In this document: piece by piece, positions 19,199 through 26,555 of the stretch
How positions within the stretch are numbered: the first letter of the stretch is position 1
How the letters are laid out: each line of letters begins with the position of its first letter
Assembly (NCBI GenBank): GCA_965371945.1
Contig: CBDVAK010000002.1
Location: 1 to 34,391, forward strand
Reading direction: 5' to 3'
Length of the DNA: 34,391 bases
Source of the DNA: CBDVAK01 sp965371945
Lineage (GTDB): Bacteria > Pseudomonadota > Gammaproteobacteria > Competibacterales > JAHEDQ01
Made by a program: the position numbers and the translations under genes
Notes under the pieces: generated by a model
Database searches by the model: none
Told to the model about the DNA's origin: nothing
Seen by the model: the letters and a program-made list of their open reading frames with translations, nothing else

Positions 19199-19247
19199 AA
19201 CAACCACCAAAAGGAGGACTTGGAGGAGAAAGCATTTCTCAATGCTC
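19168..19247 (-). ncRNA. Small RNA, unit 3 of the array
   Basis: Predicted 80-nt RNA from 19247 to 19168, the first of the three in the direction of transcription. The 5' stem is different in sequence (AGCAUU with a GAGA loop and AAUGCU) yet keeps its length and position. The terminator stem is changed to GGGCCGGGU, with the pairing retained. The linker again has UCUCCUCC and UCCUCCUUUUGGUGG. Conserved linker with changing but paired stems argues for selection on RNA structure. Confidence 0.7.
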
Positions 19248-19254
19248 GCGACAG

Positions 19255-19283
19255 AGTTTAGGGTCGGGTTTCGGGCCAGTCAA
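19255..19283 (-). promoter_or_regulatory. Promoter of small RNA unit 3
   Basis: On the minus strand TTGACT (19278-19283), a 17-nt spacer and TAAACT (19255-19260) are followed seven bases later by G19247, the first base of the 5' stem. The -35 matches the sigma-70 consensus at five of six bases. Confidence 0.65.
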
Positions 19284-19521
19284 GTGAAAATCAAAGAAAA
19301 TACCTTCTAATCAGCAAGTTAAGAAATTTCCCACAATGTGCCGGGCAACTATCTGAGATTTTTTGCGGATATCGAGGTGCCACCGCGGTAGATCGGTCGC
19401 AGATTGGACAGAGCCCCGGTCTTCATGCGTCACCACCGCACGTGAGGAAACCGGGCCGACCGCGAATCTCGGACAATGACGTCCGCGACGGAATCCGTGC
19501 GGTTGCACTACACTGGAGCAG
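19284..19521 (+). other. Upstream region of the nitrile hydratase genes
   Basis: This non-coding stretch separates the small RNA array from the nitrile hydratase genes. Its left third (19284-19345) is AT-rich compared with its surroundings. I find a ribosome-binding site (TGGAG, 19514-19518) directly before the first gene but no convincing promoter pair or operator. Confidence 0.4.
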
Positions 19522-20136
19522 ATGAGCGCGCACCGTCACACCGACTCACTTGCCGATCCCGATCTCAGGGTCCGGGCCCTGGAGTCTTTGTTGGTTGAAA
19601 AGGGCCTGGTGGATCCTGCTGCCCTCGATGAATTGATCGATACCTACGAGCACCGGGTTGGCCCCAGAAACGGTGCCAGGGTGGTCGCCCGCGCCTGGGT
19701 GGATGAGGCGTACCGGGTGCGGCTGCTGCAGGATGCCACCGTCGCCATCGCGGAGTTCGGTTTTGGGGGCCGGCAGGGTGAGGATATGGTCGCCCTCGAA
19801 AATACCGACCGGGTCCAGAATGTGGTGGTCTGCACGCTGTGTTCCTGTTATCCGTGGCCGGTACTGGGGCTGCCTCCGGTGTGGTACAAGTCGGCACCCT
19901 ATCGTTCCCGGGTGGTGCTCGACCCACGGAGTGTGCTGGCTGAGTTTGGTCTGAAGCTGGCCGATGATGTCGAGGTTCGGGTTTGGGACAGCACCGCGGA
20001 AGTCCGCTATCTGGTGCTGCCCCGGCGACCGCCAGGGAGCGAGGATCTCGATGAAGCGCAACTGGCCGCGCTGGTGACCCGTGATGCCATGATCGGGGTC
20101 GCCGAGGTGCTACCTCCCAAGGCGGAGTCGTCATGA
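19522..20136 (+). CDS. Nitrile hydratase alpha subunit, cobalt type
   Basis: The 204-residue protein carries the metal claw VCTLCSCYPWP with Cys104, Cys107 and Cys109; in characterised enzymes two of these are oxidised to sulfinic and sulfenic acid. Thr between the first cysteines marks the Co(III) class, while Fe enzymes have Ser. Further family motifs are LGLPPVWYKS, YRSRVVLDPR, VWDSTAEVRYLVLP and LVTRDAMIGV. The enzyme hydrates nitriles to amides; thiocyanate hydrolase gamma is a close relative, so the substrate is not certain. Its stop overlaps the next start (ATGA). No amidase gene is near. Confidence 0.93.
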   Translation: MSAHRHTDSLADPDLRVRALESLLVEKGLVDPAALDELIDTYEHRVGPRNGARVVARAWVDEAYRVRLLQDATVAIAEFGFGGRQGEDMVALENTDRVQNVVVCTLCSCYPWPVLGLPPVWYKSAPYRSRVVLDPRSVLAEFGLKLADDVEVRVWDSTAEVRYLVLPRRPPGSEDLDEAQLAALVTRDAMIGVAEVLPPKAESS

Positions 20137-20444
20137 ACGGTGCGCATGATCTCGGCGGCATGCAGGGCTTTGGGCCGATAGATCCGGAGCCTGATGAGCC
20201 CTTGTTTCATGCCGAGTGGGAACGGCGGGCATTTGCGCTCACTCTGGCCATGGGTGCGCGCGGCGAGTGGAATCTCGACATGTCCCGGTATGCACGCGAG
20301 TGCATGGACCCGGCCGACTATCTGAGCAGCAGTTACTACCAGCACTGGTTGTCTGGGCTCGAATTGTTGCTGGATCAGCGGGGGCTGGTCACCGCTGATG
20401 AGCTGCAGGCGCGGGTGTGTGAGTTCTCGGTGACCCGCACTTGA
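20133..20444 (+). CDS. Nitrile hydratase beta subunit, N-terminal half
   Basis: A 103-residue protein equal to the first half of an ordinary beta subunit: MNGAHDLGGMQGFGPI, EPDEPLFHAEWERRAFAL, then MDPADYLSSSYYQHWLSGLE. Arg52 aligns with the beta Arg that contacts the modified alpha cysteines in the Pseudonocardia enzyme, as I recall that sequence. It ends after LVTADELQARV, where the full-length protein would continue. The overlap with the next gene is TTGA, so the split is not an obvious frameshift: the second half has its own start and the junction is clean. A comparable split exists in thiocyanate hydrolase and toyocamycin nitrile hydratase. Confidence 0.88.
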   Translation: MNGAHDLGGMQGFGPIDPEPDEPLFHAEWERRAFALTLAMGARGEWNLDMSRYARECMDPADYLSSSYYQHWLSGLELLLDQRGLVTADELQARVCEFSVTRT

Positions 20445-20797
20445 GCCGTGTGCTGACCGTGGACCGGGTTCAGGCAGTGCTGCGCAAGGGCGCCACTGCC
20501 CGGATGGCCGTCGCGATGGAACCGGGGTTCCAGCCCGGCGACGCGGTGACGACCCGCAACTTTCAGCCCACCGCTCATACCCGGTTGCCGCGCTATTTGC
20601 GTGGTCGCCCCGGAGTGATCGACCGGGACCATGGCGTGTTTGTATTTGCCGACAGCAATGCTGCCGGATCGGGGCCCTGTCCCCAGCATCTCTACAGTGT
20701 GCGTTTTGCCGCGGCGGACATCTGGGGTGAGGACGGCCACCCTGCAGACTTTATCTATGCCGATCTTTGGGATGCGCATCTGGAGTCCCGCGGATGA
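20441..20797 (+). CDS. Nitrile hydratase beta subunit, C-terminal half (SH3-like domain)
   Basis: A 118-residue protein equal to the second half of the beta subunit. It has FQPGDAVTTRNFQPTAHTRLPRYLRGRPGVI, whose RYLRG arginines correspond to the second active-site Arg, followed by HGVFVFADSNAAG, PCPQHLYSVRF, and an ending DLWDAHLE. It begins at a TTG (20441) overlapping the previous stop, and a GTG three codons on is possible. About 20 residues ahead of the SH3-like domain (VLTVDRVQAVLRKGATA) form a helix. It ends with an ATGA overlap with the activator gene, so all four genes are translationally coupled. Confidence 0.87.
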   Translation: MSRVLTVDRVQAVLRKGATARMAVAMEPGFQPGDAVTTRNFQPTAHTRLPRYLRGRPGVIDRDHGVFVFADSNAAGSGPCPQHLYSVRFAAADIWGEDGHPADFIYADLWDAHLESRG

Positions 20798-21144
20798 GCG
20801 GCATGCCGTCGATACCGCTCCAGCCGGTTGATGAGAATGGGCCGGTATTCGCGCAACCCTGGCAGGCGCAGGCATTCGCGCTGGTGCTGAAGCTGCACCA
20901 GCAGGGATGCTTCGAGTGGCAGGAGTGGACGCAGATGCTGGGGGCGGAGATCAGCGCTGCCGGCAAGCGCGGTGATGCGGACCTGGGTGACGAATACTAT
21001 CTGTACTGGTTGACCGCCCTGGAGCGGATGGTCGAGAGCAAGGGCCTCGCCAGCCGGCAACAGCTCGCCGATCGCAAGCACGAGTGGCAGCATGCGGTTG
21101 CCAACACCCCACACGGTCAGCCGATCAAACTTCGCGAGTCTTGA
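20794..21144 (+). CDS. Nitrile hydratase accessory (activator) protein
   Basis: The 116-residue protein resembles the N-terminal half of the beta subunit (PLQPVDENGPVFAQPWQAQAFALVLKLHQQGCFEWQEW, then DEYYLYWLTALERMV). This is the hallmark of P14K/NhlE-type activators, which in cobalt enzymes bring in the metal by subunit exchange with the alpha subunit. It has the DLGDEYYLYWLTALE region but lacks the active-site Arg context. The ATG at 20794 overlaps the previous stop by four bases. It ends the operon, 46 nt from a convergent thioesterase gene. Confidence 0.87.
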   Translation: MSGMPSIPLQPVDENGPVFAQPWQAQAFALVLKLHQQGCFEWQEWTQMLGAEISAAGKRGDADLGDEYYLYWLTALERMVESKGLASRQQLADRKHEWQHAVANTPHGQPIKLRES

Positions 21145-21190
21145 TCCGACACCAACCGGCGATGAGGGCGTTCACCGCCGTGTGCACCAG

Positions 21191-21646
21191 TCACGATTCT
21201 CGATTGGCAGTGATTCTTGCGACATAGTCACCGCGAAAGCGAACGGTGGTCACCTCGCCGCTGCGCAACGTCACCTGCAGGGTCCATCGGGCCCGACCGT
21301 GCTCACGCAGCCGGTGTTGGAACTGCTGTCGCGCCACCTCGCCCGGATATTCGCAGATCGCCTGCAAGGCCGCTGTTGCGGGCTCGACGTAGTCGATTTC
21401 GCTGTGGGCGACCACCACCTGTGCCGAGTCATGGCACAGGTTCGCGGTGGTCTGCGTGTAGCACCACCCGGTGAGGGTCACCAGCGTCGCCAGGCTGCCG
21501 GCAAAGCCGGTGCCCTTGTCGTTGATATTGGCGCTCAGCGGCGCGGTGAGCACCAGGTTCCTGTCGTCACAGCGCAGCACCTCTATGCCCATGGCCCGGG
21601 TGATCGGGATGCGGCTGTGCAGATAGTCTTGCAGATCCATGCTCAC
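21191..21646 (-). CDS. YiiD C-terminal-type hotdog thioesterase
   Basis: A 151-residue protein. The segment VLTAPLSANINDKGTGFAGSLATLVTLTGW is the recognisable signature of the putative thioesterase domain found at the C-terminus of E. coli YiiD (FabY-like group), and the remainder fits one hotdog fold. The start is a GTG at 21646 overlapping the stop of the CoA-transferase gene (GTGA), with an ATG two codons later. It is the last gene of the minus-strand run. Its substrate is unknown, presumably an acyl-CoA or acyl-ACP. Confidence 0.8.
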   Translation of the reverse strand: MSMDLQDYLHSRIPITRAMGIEVLRCDDRNLVLTAPLSANINDKGTGFAGSLATLVTLTGWCYTQTTANLCHDSAQVVVAHSEIDYVEPATAALQAICEYPGEVARQQFQHRLREHGRARWTLQVTLRSGEVTTVRFRGDYVARITANRES

Positions 21647-22869
21647 ACAACCCCGTCACTTGCCAGGCGTTCGATTTCGTGGCTGCTATAGCCCGCTTCG
21701 CCGAGGATTTCCGTGTTGTGCTCTCCGTGGCGGGGCGCGGCACGGTTGATCAGCCGCTGGTGTCCGGAGAACTGGATTGGAAAGGCATATTGTTGCGCGG
21801 GGATGGCATCGCTTACGCTGGCGTCGATAAACATTCCGCGGGTCTGCAGATGGGGATCATGGTGTGATTCGCCCAGGTTCAGTATCGGACTGACGCAACA
21901 GTCGGCCGCGGCCAGCAGATCGGTCCAGTACCGGCGGCTATGGCTTGCAAATATGTCCGCAAGCTGTCGTTTCACTTCCCGGCCTGCTTGTCCTGCCGCC
22001 AAGTGGGCCTCGATCAGATCCGTTCTTTCCAGTATTTCGCACAGCCGGGCCCAGAATTTTTTCTCCAGCGCGGCCACCGCCATGTATCCGTCATCCGCGG
22101 TGCGGTAGATGTTGTAGCAGGCCAGTGCGCCGGAGAGCATGTCGTCACCACGCGGCGCGGTGGCACCCCGGCTGGCATAGCTGCTCAGTGAAATCACGGC
22201 GTTTGCCAGGGCGCAGTCGGTCATCGCCACGTCGAGGTAGCGGCCCTGGCCGTTGCGTTGCGCGGCCAGCAGCGCAGCCAGTATCCCCATGGCGGCACTC
22301 AGCGCGCCACCGGCGATATCGGCGATCTGAAAGTTCGGTAGCACAGGCGGACCGTCGGCTGCCCCGATCTGTTCGCTGATTCCTGCGTATCCGCAATAGT
22401 TCAGGTCGTGCCCGGGCCGGTCCCGGTAGGGTCCGGTTTGCCCATAGCCGGTCAATCCGCAGTAGACCACCGCGGGGTTGAGTGCCTGTACTACCGGGTA
22501 GTCGATACCGAGTCGGGTGACCACACCGGGACGAAAACCTTCGATCACCACGTTGGCCCTTTTCGCCAGGCGCAAAAAAATGTCACGACCGCGGCGGTCC
22601 TTGAGATCAAGCCGCAGCCCACGCTTGTTCCGGTTCAGGGCCTGAAACAGGGTCGAATCACGCTCACCAGTTGTCCCCAGGCGGCGTGCGTCGTCCCCAC
22701 CGGGTGCTTCGATCTTGATGACATCGGCACCCATGTCCGCCAGATACAGGGTGCACAGCGGCCCCGGCAACAACCCGGTCAGGTCCAGGACCCGTATATC
22801 CTGAAGTGGTCCACTCAAGACGGGTGGCGCCGGCGTCGCGGCAGCATCGGCAGTCGTACGGGGGTTCAT
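21643..22869 (-). CDS. CaiB/BaiF CoA-transferase family III protein (possible alpha-methylacyl-CoA racemase type)
   Basis: The protein has 408 residues. It shows VLDLTGLLPGPLCTLYLADMGADVIKIEAPGGDD, then NRNKRGLRLDLK and VVIEGFRPGVVTRLGID, the family signatures. The segment GHDLNYCGYAGI followed by PNFQIADIAGGALSAAMGILAAL resembles alpha-methylacyl-CoA racemase, whose catalytic His lies in GHDxNY. Either CoA transfer or epimerisation of a branched acyl-CoA would make sense next to leucine catabolism genes. The ATG at 22869 overlaps the preceding stop (ATGA). Exact reaction unresolved. Confidence 0.85.
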   Translation of the reverse strand: MNPRTTADAAATPAPPVLSGPLQDIRVLDLTGLLPGPLCTLYLADMGADVIKIEAPGGDDARRLGTTGERDSTLFQALNRNKRGLRLDLKDRRGRDIFLRLAKRANVVIEGFRPGVVTRLGIDYPVVQALNPAVVYCGLTGYGQTGPYRDRPGHDLNYCGYAGISEQIGAADGPPVLPNFQIADIAGGALSAAMGILAALLAAQRNGQGRYLDVAMTDCALANAVISLSSYASRGATAPRGDDMLSGALACYNIYRTADDGYMAVAALEKKFWARLCEILERTDLIEAHLAAGQAGREVKRQLADIFASHSRRYWTDLLAAADCCVSPILNLGESHHDPHLQTRGMFIDASVSDAIPAQQYAFPIQFSGHQRLINRAAPRHGEHNTEILGEAGYSSHEIERLASDGVV

Positions 22870-23321
22870 TGGGCGGTCGGGGGAATCGAGTAGGTACCGG
22901 TCACATGAGCGACCGGTTCGTCGTGGGCATCGGAGTGCAGGATGATCTCGGACACCGCCAGCCGACGTCCCAGTTTCAGCAATTGGCCCTCTGCTATGAC
23001 GTCAGCCTTGGCCGGACGGTGTAAGAAGTTGATGCTGAGGTTGGTGGTCACCGCCAATTCGACTCGGCCGATCGCGCTGAGCACCACTCCATACATGGTG
23101 CAATCGGCCAACGTCATCAGCGCGGGTCCCGATATGGTGCCACCGGGTCGGATTACGTCGGGATGATAGGCCATGCGCATTGTGACCCGACCATAGGCCA
23201 TTTGCTCCACGCTGAGGTGCAGGAAACGTGAAAACGGCACGCCGTCACGGATCAGTTCCAGAAACTCTTCGGCAGATAGCCTGGCATCTTTGAGCGGGGG
23301 ATGGCTGTTGGTCAGTGCCAA
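22866..23321 (-). CDS. PaaI-family hotdog thioesterase
   Basis: A hotdog domain with MRMAYHPDVIRPGGTISGPALMTLADCTMYGVVLSAIG, then LAVTTNLSINFLHRPAKADVIAEGQLLKLGRRLAV, the typical PaaI/DUF4442-like order; a residue in the GPALMTLAD helix would be catalytic. It likely hydrolyses an acyl-CoA. The start is uncertain: I use the TTG at 23321, four bases after the upstream stop, giving 151 residues. An ATG at 23366 would overlap the DUF1289 gene by 41 nt and has no visible ribosome-binding site. Confidence 0.8.
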   Translation of the reverse strand: MALTNSHPPLKDARLSAEEFLELIRDGVPFSRFLHLSVEQMAYGRVTMRMAYHPDVIRPGGTISGPALMTLADCTMYGVVLSAIGRVELAVTTNLSINFLHRPAKADVIAEGQLLKLGRRLAVSEIILHSDAHDEPVAHVTGTYSIPPTAQ

Positions 23322-23325
23322 CCGC

Positions 23326-23529
23326 TCAATCCCACAAACCGGCCAGGATGTTTTCGCGGCGGGCATCCAGACGCGTCAGAATCCGGCATTTCTGCTGCGG
23401 GTTCAGATCCCACCAGTCGGTGACTTCGTCCTCGTTGCGAAAACAACCGTCACAATAGCTGGTCAAGGGGTTGATCTGGCAGATGCCGATACAGGGCGAG
23501 GGTGGATCTTCGTGTTCGCTGATCATCAT
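23326..23529 (-). CDS. DUF1289 family small cysteine protein
   Basis: A 67-residue protein with SPCIGICQINPLTSYCDGCFRN, four conserved cysteines in the CxxxC...CxxC spacing of DUF1289, followed by DEVTDWWDLNPQQKCRIL. Members are often next to acyl-CoA metabolism or 2-oxoglutarate genes, and the function is unknown; the cysteines may bind a metal. The ATG at 23529 (or the next codon, 23526) starts the protein; the frame is open 19 codons further up but without the motif. It lies 93 nt after the HMG-CoA lyase gene. Confidence 0.85.
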   Translation of the reverse strand: MMISEHEDPPSPCIGICQINPLTSYCDGCFRNEDEVTDWWDLNPQQKCRILTRLDARRENILAGLWD

Positions 23530-23622
23530 TGTTCCTGGTTTTCGCAGCCGGCATTGTATACCCGTCGCATGCAGGATTCTGGGCAAGTAGCGTGCTGTGT
23601 GTGGCCGGTCGGACTGGTGGGT

Positions 23623-24528
23623 TCAGCGAGATCGGGCGAGGCTGACACGGGAGGCAGGGGCGCGCCCCAGTTCCGTGCATATAGTTTTCCCCACGCCCAC
23701 CAGCCGGTTGAGGTCGACACCGGTGTCGATCTCCATGCCGTCGAGCATGTAGACCACTTCCTCGGTAGCCACGTTGCCGGCCGCACCGCGCGCATAAGGG
23801 CAGCCGCCCAGGCCCGCAACCGAGCTGTCGATCACCGAGATGCCCAGTTGCAGCACCGCCAGCAGGTTGGCGAGTGCCTGTCCGTAAGTATCGTGAAAGT
23901 GGGCCGCCAGGCGTTCCGTGGGCACTCGCTCGGCAACCGTCTGCACCATCCGCGCGGCTTGCGAAGGGGTGCCGGTGCCGATCGTGTCGCCCAGCGATAT
24001 TTCGTAACAACCCATGTCCAGCAGCCGACCCGCGATCTCGGCCACCCGGGTGAGATCGACCTCACCCTCGTAGGGACAGCCAAGCACGCAGGATATATAA
24101 CCCCGTACCGCGATGCCCCTTTGTTGCGCGGCCTCCATTACCGCCTGGAATCTGTCCATGCTCTCATCGATCGAGCAGTTGATGTTCTTGACCGAGAAAC
24201 TCTCGGATGCTGCGCCGAACACGGCAACTTCCGTGGCCCCGGCGGCAACGGCTGCATCGAAGCCCTTGAGGTTGGGCACCAGTACCGGGTATCGAACACC
24301 GCGATGGCGGCGGATGCCGGTCATGACTTCGCTGTGATCGGCCATCTGCGGAACCCATCTCGGGGACACGAAGGCGGTGGACTCGATGACCCGCAATCCG
24401 CAATCGGCGAGATCCTCGATCAGTCCGATCTTGACTTTGGTGGCAACCTGTGACGATTCGTTTTGCAGCCCGTCACGAGGTCCTACCTCGACGATCTTGA
24501 CAGTTTCCGGGAGATTGCCGATGATCAT
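23623..24528 (-). CDS. Hydroxymethylglutaryl-CoA lyase
   Basis: The 301-residue TIM-barrel enzyme cleaves HMG-CoA into acetoacetate and acetyl-CoA, the last step of leucine breakdown. Motifs: VEVGPRDGLQNE (Arg18, Asp19), the metal histidines in HFHDTYGQALAN (His210, His212), and the lyase signature with Cys243 in GLGGCPYARGAAGN. The distinction from isopropylmalate synthase-type relatives is clear from this signature. The ATG at 24528 overlaps the stop of the carboxylase alpha subunit by four bases (ATGA). It corresponds to liuE of Pseudomonas. Confidence 0.95.
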   Translation of the reverse strand: MIIGNLPETVKIVEVGPRDGLQNESSQVATKVKIGLIEDLADCGLRVIESTAFVSPRWVPQMADHSEVMTGIRRHRGVRYPVLVPNLKGFDAAVAAGATEVAVFGAASESFSVKNINCSIDESMDRFQAVMEAAQQRGIAVRGYISCVLGCPYEGEVDLTRVAEIAGRLLDMGCYEISLGDTIGTGTPSQAARMVQTVAERVPTERLAAHFHDTYGQALANLLAVLQLGISVIDSSVAGLGGCPYARGAAGNVATEEVVYMLDGMEIDTGVDLNRLVGVGKTICTELGRAPASRVSLARSR

Positions 24529-26525
24529 TCGGTGGCTTCCAGTGTGATCAGTTGAGCGCCTTCGTCGACTTGTTCACCCACCGCAAAGAATACTTCCGCG
24601 ATGGTCGCCCGGGTGCTCGCCACGATGGTGTGCTCCATCTTCATTGCTTCCAGCACCACCAGCGGGTCGCCTGCTGCCACTGTGTCTCCGCTGGTGACGT
24701 GCACCGCGATGATGGTCCCGGGCATGGGTGCGCACAGGTTGTCGTCAGCGAAATCGCTGTCCATGCTCATGCTGAGCGGGTCTTCCAGCAGCAGATGGTG
24801 GTAGTGGCCGTCGCCCAGCACGGTGATGCGGTTCGCGTCCCGCACCACGGTGGCCGAGAAACGCTGTTGATCCAGCTCGATGCGCAGGGAACCGTCGTTT
24901 TCGATCCGGGCGGCAGCGCGCATCCCGGTGTCATTTATCTCCAGTCTATAGTGATCGCGCCGGTAGTGAGCGGTGACGGTGTGCAGTTGCTCTCCGTCGC
25001 GCAGATGCACACAATGATGGTTGTCGTCGTTGAGGCGCCATCCGCTGCTGCTGTGCCAGGGCGACCAGCGATCGGCGCTGGCACCGGCAGCTTCGCGGGC
25101 ATCCGCCTCGATGCGCAGCAGTTCGCTGAGTACGGCGATGGCCAGCACGCGGACTGGTGCGGGTGCGCGCTCCGGGAACAAGCTGTCATGGTGTCTCTCG
25201 ATGAAATCGGTACTGATGGCAGCCGCGGCGAAATCGGGCTGTGCGACTACGGCAGTCAGGAACTCGAGGTTGGTGGTCAGACCCACCACCTGGTACTCAC
25301 GCAGGGCGTGGCGCAGACGGCGCAGGGCACTGTCCCGGTCCAGGTCCCAGACCACCAGCTTGGCGATCATGGGGTCATAGTGTATGCCGACCTCGTCACC
25401 CTCGCGGATGCCGCTGTCGATACGCAGGTGTGGTCCCGGCGGTGGGGTTCGCAAGTGTTGTATACGCCCGGTTGCCGGCAGGAATTCGTGCTCCGGGTCC
25501 TCGGCGTAGATACGTGCCTCGAAGGCGTGGCCGCTGGCTTCAAGCTGCTGTGCGGTCCGTGGTAACGGTTCGCCCGCCGCCACCCGCAACTGCCATTCCA
25601 CCAGATCCACACCGGTGATCATCTCGGTGACCGGGTGCTCGACCTGCAGGCGGGTGTTCATCTCCATGAAATAGAACTGTCCATCGTTCTCTGCGATGAA
25701 CTCCACGGTACCCGCACCACGATAGTCGATGGCCCGGGCAGCGGCAATTGCGGCCGCCGCCATCTGCTGGCGGGTACCCGCGCTCAATCCAGGCGCGGGC
25801 GCCTCTTCGAGTATTTTCTGATGACGCCGCTGTATCGAACAATCGCGATCGAACAGGTGTACGGTGGCGCCGTGATTGTCCGCAAACACCTGCACTTCTA
25901 TGTGACGGGGTTGGAGCAGGAATTTTTCCAGCAGAACCTGGTCATCGCCGAATGCGGCGCTGGCTTCACGACGGGCGCCCGCCAGTGCCGTCGCGAATTC
26001 GTCGATAGTATCGACCCGGCGCATGCCTTTGCCGCCACCCCCGGCGGTTGCCTTGATGAGTAGCGGAAACCCGGTCCGGTGTGCCGCTTCGGTCAAAGTC
26101 TCGAGACTCTGGTCTTGTTCGTGGTAGCCGGGCACCAGGGGCACGCCGGCCGAGCCCATGATGCGTTTGGCTGCGCTCTTGGAGCCCATGGCGCGAATCG
26201 CCGCCGCGCCCGGGCCGATGAATACCACGCCTGCCTGGTCACATGCTTCGGCGAAATCGGCGTTCTCGGACAAAAACCCGTATCCCGGGTGGATGGCCTG
26301 GGCGCCACTTTGGGCGGCAATCTCCAGAATCCTGTCAGCGCGCAGATAGCTGTCCCGGGGTGGCGCCGGTCCCAGTAGCCAGGCCTCGTCGCAGAGTGCA
26401 ACATGCCGGGCCTCGGCATCGGCCTCCGAGTAAACCGCCACCGTCGCGATACCCATTCGCCGGCAGGTGAGTGCCACACGACAGGCGATTTCGCCCCGGT
26501 TGGCGATCAGTAAGCGATCGAACAT
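24525..26525 (-). CDS. Methylcrotonyl-CoA carboxylase biotin-containing alpha subunit
   Basis: The protein has 666 residues. The biotin carboxylase part starts LLIANRGEIACRV and has the ATP-grasp glycine loop (TAGGGGKGMR), YFMEMNTRLQVEHPVTE, and a C-terminal biotin carboxyl carrier domain with EAMKMEH, where Lys629 is the biotin site. It carboxylates biotin and, with the beta subunit beside it, makes 3-methylglutaconyl-CoA from 3-methylcrotonyl-CoA. The pairing with isovaleryl-CoA dehydrogenase and HMG-CoA lyase supports methylcrotonyl-CoA over propionyl-CoA or geranyl-CoA. It starts 30 nt after the beta subunit gene. Confidence 0.93.
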   Translation of the reverse strand: MFDRLLIANRGEIACRVALTCRRMGIATVAVYSEADAEARHVALCDEAWLLGPAPPRDSYLRADRILEIAAQSGAQAIHPGYGFLSENADFAEACDQAGVVFIGPGAAAIRAMGSKSAAKRIMGSAGVPLVPGYHEQDQSLETLTEAAHRTGFPLLIKATAGGGGKGMRRVDTIDEFATALAGARREASAAFGDDQVLLEKFLLQPRHIEVQVFADNHGATVHLFDRDCSIQRRHQKILEEAPAPGLSAGTRQQMAAAAIAAARAIDYRGAGTVEFIAENDGQFYFMEMNTRLQVEHPVTEMITGVDLVEWQLRVAAGEPLPRTAQQLEASGHAFEARIYAEDPEHEFLPATGRIQHLRTPPPGPHLRIDSGIREGDEVGIHYDPMIAKLVVWDLDRDSALRRLRHALREYQVVGLTTNLEFLTAVVAQPDFAAAAISTDFIERHHDSLFPERAPAPVRVLAIAVLSELLRIEADAREAAGASADRWSPWHSSSGWRLNDDNHHCVHLRDGEQLHTVTAHYRRDHYRLEINDTGMRAAARIENDGSLRIELDQQRFSATVVRDANRITVLGDGHYHHLLLEDPLSMSMDSDFADDNLCAPMPGTIIAVHVTSGDTVAAGDPLVVLEAMKMEHTIVASTRATIAEVFFAVGEQVDEGAQLITLEATE

Positions 26526-26555
26526 GGGTCGGCTGCGTTCAATGGGCTATCCAGG

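Noticed and set aside
18841..19230. Plus-strand GGA-rich RNA acting as a CsrB/RsmZ-like CsrA sponge
   Set aside because: Many GGA motifs exist on the plus strand, but promoters with correct spacing, +1 stems and U-runs are all on the minus strand. It remains a weaker alternative.
18816..19240. CRISPR-like array of three repeats with spacers
   Set aside because: The repeats carry promoters, hairpins and U-runs, differ in their stems, and have spacings of unequal length (about 130 and 220 nt). No cas genes are present.
20440..20446. Frameshift that broke one beta subunit gene into two
   Set aside because: The two halves meet in a clean four-base stop/start overlap like those of the other genes, and the second half has an extra N-terminal helix. 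A natural split is more likely, though a base error cannot be ruled out.
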